Origin: Candidatus Zixiibacteriota bacterium
Lineage (GTDB): Bacteria > Zixibacteria > MSB-5A5 > SM1-73
Assembly: GCA_020341875.1 (NCBI GenBank)
Contig: CP070839.1
Coordinates: 1,992,242 to 2,010,144, forward strand
DNA length: 17,903 nt
Direction of reading: 5' to 3'
In this document: one piece after another, positions 15,584-17,903 of the stretch
Numbering within the stretch: position 1 is the first letter of the stretch
How the letters are laid out: every line of letters begins with the position of its first letter
The notes under the pieces: model-generated
Database searches by the model: none
What the model saw: the letters and a program-made list of their open reading frames with translations, nothing else
What the model was told of the DNA's origin: nothing
Translations under genes and position numbers: made by a program

Positions 15584-16686
15584 TGTCGTTTAGAAGAATC
15601 TTAGACCAGAAGGTTCCCAGACGCATCCTTTCGGGAGCCTTGAAAAACGACCTTCTGGCCTCCGCCTATCTCTTCTACGGAGATGAGGGAACCGGAAAGT
15701 GGGCTGCGGCCCTAGAGTTGGCCAAGGCGATCAACTGCGAAAAAAACCAGACCGACCCGTGTGATGCCTGTGCCTCCTGTCTGAAGATAGAGAAGATGAT
15801 CCATCCGGACGTAAAGATGATCTTCCCGGTGCCCTCCGCCGAATCCAGCGAGAAGAGCCAGAAGGAGACGGAAAGATTCAGAAGACTAAAGTCGCAAAAC
15901 CCGTATACAATAGTCAAGTTTGAGAAGAACGTGAATATCCCGGTGGAACAGATTCGGGCCATGCAGAAAGAGATCGCGTTAAAACCTTTCCAGGCAAAGA
16001 GAAAGGTGATTATCATCGCCCAGGCGGAGAAGATGCACGTCGCGTCCGCGAATTCGCTGCTCAAGACCTTAGAGGAGCCCCCCGCGGATGCGAATCTGAT
16101 TCTGACCAGCAATGACGTGAACAAGCTTCTGCCCACGGCCATCTCCCGCTGCCAGCAGATCAGATTCGCCAAGATACCGCGGGAGATGATCGAGGAAGAG
16201 CTTATGGAGGCTCATCATCTGGACAGAGAGAGAGCTTCATATTACGCCAACCTATGCAATGGAAGCTATGGTAGGGCTCTGGACCTCCTGCAGGGGGAGA
16301 AGGAGGGTCTGCGTGAGGATGCCCTCAGTCTCCTTGATGCAGCCACCGGGGGCGGGACCGGCAGGATCGTTCAAACGGTCAACCAGGTGCTCCAGCGGTG
16401 GGATAGAAACTCAATCCTTGAGATATTCGAATTCCTCATCGCCCTTTTCAGGGACGTGCGTATGGTTATGAGCGGAAGCGATCGGCTGATCAACTCTGAC
16501 CTGGCGCCTGACGTGGTCAAACTATCCCGGAAGTTCAAGCGTCAAAATACAGTTGAGGAGGCTTTCCAACTGGTCGAGCGGATCAGGCTCGACTGCCAGA
16601 CCAGAAACGCCAGCCAGAAGCTGGCCCTCTTGAGGTTGTGCCTCAGAATGAAGGGCTTCTGGCGAGGGGAAGCTGCAGCGCCCTGA
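15583..16686 (+). CDS. holB: DNA polymerase III subunit delta prime (HolB)
   Basis: The delta prime subunit of the clamp loader, which with delta and gamma/tau opens and loads the beta sliding clamp. It has 367 residues, a usual length. The AAA+ fold is clear. The P-loop is modified (GDEGTGKW, 33-40, with Trp in place of Thr/Ser), in keeping with delta prime not hydrolysing ATP. A zinc-binding cysteine cluster has C52, C60, C63 and C66 followed by HPD. The sensor region reads SLLKTLEEPPADANLILTS, and the clamp-loader SRC motif is at 188-190 (AISRCQQIRF), supplying the arginine finger to the neighbouring subunit. The ATG overlaps the envC stop (TAATG), so translation is probably coupled. It is followed after 67 bases by ricT, and the holB-ricT-metG order recurs in many bacteria. 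Confidence 0.93.
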   Translation: MSFRRILDQKVPRRILSGALKNDLLASAYLFYGDEGTGKWAAALELAKAINCEKNQTDPCDACASCLKIEKMIHPDVKMIFPVPSAESSEKSQKETERFRRLKSQNPYTIVKFEKNVNIPVEQIRAMQKEIALKPFQAKRKVIIIAQAEKMHVASANSLLKTLEEPPADANLILTSNDVNKLLPTAISRCQQIRFAKIPREMIEEELMEAHHLDRERASYYANLCNGSYGRALDLLQGEKEGLREDALSLLDAATGGGTGRIVQTVNQVLQRWDRNSILEIFEFLIALFRDVRMVMSGSDRLINSDLAPDVVKLSRKFKRQNTVEEAFQLVERIRLDCQTRNASQKLALLRLCLRMKGFWRGEAAAP

Positions 16687-16741
16687 CCCAACCATAGAAT
16701 CGACGCCCTCAGGAAGCCGACTTAAACGGCGAATGAGAGTC

Positions 16742-16747
16742 AAGGAG
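16742..16747 (+). promoter_or_regulatory. Ribosome binding site fixing the GTG start of ricT
   Basis: AAGGAG stands six bases before the GTG at 16754. The upstream ATG at 16733 has no comparable site at proper spacing, and this AAGGAG would lie inside its coding sequence. Confidence 0.75.
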
Positions 16748-16753
16748 TGCGAC

Positions 16754-17605
16754 GTGGTTGACATATATCTGGTGGAATTCAAAGGATCACGCAAGGAGTA
16801 CTTCTCCAATCCGGACTGCCTGAGCATTAGACCGGGCGACTACGCCATCGTCCAGGCGGAAAGGGGAGAGGACATGGGAAGGGTGACCAAGAAGGTCCCA
16901 GCTCAGATGGCCAAGCTGGAGAAAAAACCCCACAGGATTTTGCGTTTGGCCACCCCTGAAGACTTAGACAGGCTCCGGTCCAATCGGGAGAAGGAGAGGG
17001 AGTGCCTGAAGGAATGTGAGAGAATGGTCTCGGAGCGAAACCTTCAGATGAAACTGGTGGATACGGAGCTTCAGTTCGATAACAACAAGATCACCTTCTA
17101 TTTTACCGCAGAGAAGAGGGTGGATTTCCGCGAACTGGTGAAAGAGCTGGCCTCCACCTACAAGACCAGAATAGAGTTGCGACAGATCGGGGTGAGAGAC
17201 GAGGCCAGAAGGATAGGTGGGTTCGGGGTATGCGGTCTGCCTCTCTGCTGTGCCAGTTTCATCCGGGAGTTTGAGCCCATCTCCACTCACTTAGCCCGCG
17301 AGCAGAACCTGTCTTTAAATCCAGCCAAGATATCGGGCAACTGCGGCAGGCTTCTCTGCTGCCTGCGATACGAGAAACAGCTCTACGAAAAAAGCCTCCC
17401 CTTATATCCCAAACTCGGCGAGAGGTTCACCACGGAAAGAGGTGAGGGGGTGGTGGAGAAGCTCAATATCTTCAAAGAATATGTGGTAGTAAGACACGAG
17501 ACCGGCGAGGAGGAGAGGATTACCCTAACCCAGCTTCGGAAAAAGGAGAGAGAAAGACACAGGCGTGTTTCACAGACGACCAAGCGCAGGGGATCGAGTT
17601 CCTGA
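16754..17605 (+). CDS. ricT: PSP1-domain protein, RicT (YaaT) family
   Basis: A cytoplasmic PSP1-domain protein of 283 residues. In Bacillus subtilis RicT works with RicA and RicF in a complex that carries iron-sulfur clusters and affects mRNA processing; elsewhere its role is poorly known. The PSP1 core is evident: SIRPGDYAIVQAERGEDMGRV near residues 24-44, then ELRQIGVRDEARRIGGFGVCG. Two conserved Cys motifs follow, CGLPLCC (C160, C165, C166) and CGRLLCC (C197, C202, C203), which match the family's cluster ligands. The C-terminal tail is basic. The start is placed at GTG 16754 because AAGGAG lies six bases before it and the product then begins like other family members (VVDIYLVEFKG). The gene sits between holB and metG. 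RicA and RicF partners are not in this window. Confidence 0.9.
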   Translation: MVDIYLVEFKGSRKEYFSNPDCLSIRPGDYAIVQAERGEDMGRVTKKVPAQMAKLEKKPHRILRLATPEDLDRLRSNREKERECLKECERMVSERNLQMKLVDTELQFDNNKITFYFTAEKRVDFRELVKELASTYKTRIELRQIGVRDEARRIGGFGVCGLPLCCASFIREFEPISTHLAREQNLSLNPAKISGNCGRLLCCLRYEKQLYEKSLPLYPKLGERFTTERGEGVVEKLNIFKEYVVVRHETGEEERITLTQLRKKERERHRRVSQTTKRRGSSS

Positions 17606-17637
17606 CGACATGATCGGAAGACGGATTCAGAAGCTAT

Positions 17638-17665
17638 CCAGCACCTAACCTAAGTTAGGTGCTGG
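17638..17665 (+). terminator. Perfect 12-bp hairpin after ricT, possible terminator
   Basis: CCAGCACCTAAC, a 4-base CTAA loop, then GTTAGGTGCTGG: a perfect stem 33 bases after the ricT stop. No T tract follows (CTCAAACCCC) and none precedes on the other strand, so a classical intrinsic terminator is not proven. A transcript-stabilising or pause hairpin, or a small palindromic repeat, would also fit. Confidence 0.45.
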
Positions 17666-17835
17666 CTCAAACCCCTCAAGGTGTGGTCTAGGTCGGGAGT
17701 CGCAACTTCCATTCGTACATTAAGTTGTATTCGTCGAAACCGCGTACCAGAGTGAATTGCCGAGCATGAGCCCTCTCTTTCGCTCCCTCCGGGAAGTAGT
17801 TCTCCGCAGTCCGTGACGTCGAATTCTCAAGACTT
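17666..17835. other. metG leader region, no gene recognised
   Basis: About 170 bases between the hairpin and the metG ribosome site. It holds a CAACTT/AAGTTG inverted repeat (17703-17708 with 17722-17727) and two copies of ATTCGT. I looked for a T-box (AGGGTGGNACCGCG) and for a tRNA and found neither. A minus-strand frame of 63 codons covers it but runs into metG and has no support. Confidence 0.4.
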
Positions 17836-17842
17836 AAGGAGG
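17836..17842 (+). promoter_or_regulatory. Ribosome binding site of metG (TTG start)
   Basis: AAGGAGG is placed five bases before the TTG at 17848. It is an excellent Shine-Dalgarno match and decides the non-ATG start. Confidence 0.8.
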
Positions 17843-17847
17843 AAAAA

Positions 17848-17903
17848 TTGGCAGAGAGATTCATGGTTACCACTCCCATCTATTATGTCAACGACAAACC
17901 CCA
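17848..17903 (+). CDS. metG: Methionyl-tRNA synthetase, N-terminal fragment (runs off the window)
   Basis: The first 18 codons of a class I aminoacyl-tRNA synthetase that charges tRNA-Met. The reading from the TTG is MAERFMVTTPIYYVNDKP, and the last two bases (CA) fit the first bases of the His codon expected next. This matches the near-invariant MetRS N-terminus (VTTPIYYVNDKPHIGHAY). The TTG is favoured over the internal ATG at 17862 because AAGGAGG is correctly spaced before it. The placement after holB and ricT is the common bacterial order. The rest of the gene lies beyond the window edge, so the catalytic KMSKS loop and anticodon domain cannot be judged. Confidence 0.88.
   Translation, partial: MAERFMVTTPIYYVNDKP

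Noticed and set aside
17666..17835. T-box riboswitch or tRNA upstream of metG
   Set aside because: ACCGCG occurs, but without the AGGGTGG part, the specifier stem or an antiterminator. No cloverleaf could be drawn.
17688..17879. 63-codon minus-strand frame across the metG leader
   Set aside because: Its start lies inside the metG coding start and it has no known family. I considered a transposase tail but found no supporting motif or terminal repeats.
1..17903. CRISPR array, insertion sequence, prophage or integron elements
   Set aside because: No spaced direct repeats, transposase, integrase or phage genes were seen. All large frames belong to the two operon blocks.

Overview
The window fits a Gram-negative bacterium of the wider FCB assemblage, probably a candidate phylum known mainly from metagenomes (KSB1, Zixibacteria, TA06 or Edwardsbacteria-like lineages are the type; I cannot choose between them). 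The reasons are a PorV/PorQ-type outer-membrane protein, a large exported protein ending in a type IX secretion (T9SS)-style sorting domain, and a TonB-dependent receptor with an N-terminal carboxypeptidase-regulatory-like domain, all beside long sensor kinases. GC content looks like the mid-50s %. Gene density is high, Shine-Dalgarno sites are strong, and TTG and GTG starts are used several times.

Two divergent gene blocks meet at a roughly 430-base non-coding stretch (12093-12523).

The leftward block (minus strand, 12092 down to 65) has two parts. First comes a signalling operon: an ABC-type periplasmic binding protein with no permease or ATPase, a membrane sensor kinase (HAMP-PAS-HisKA-HATPase) interrupted by an in-frame TAG, a stand-alone receiver protein, and a receiver-GAF-histidine kinase. 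No DNA-binding output domain is encoded in it. After a 265-base gap comes a cell-surface operon: TonB-dependent receptor, 882-residue secreted fibronectin-III/T9SS-sorted protein, PorV-like protein, then a good intrinsic terminator at 65-99. The likely logic is that the PorV-type protein supports export or surface attachment of the sorted protein, the receptor imports or binds a substrate, and the upstream cassette senses a ligand. The link between the two operons is inferred from adjacency only.

The rightward block (plus strand, 12524 to the end) is housekeeping: ftsE-ftsX-envC (an ABC-type divisome complex and its periplasmic murein-hydrolase activator), then holB (DNA polymerase III delta prime), ricT (PSP1 family) and the first 18 codons of metG, which runs off the window. 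holB-ricT-metG adjacency is a widely conserved order.

The points most worth a second look are the amber codon inside the sensor kinase, the SBP-kinase-receiver cassette with no transport or transcription output, the non-canonical ATPase motifs of FtsE, and the loss of the receiver switch threonine. Several starts are revised on ribosome-binding-site evidence: TTG for the TonB receptor and metG, GTG for ricT.
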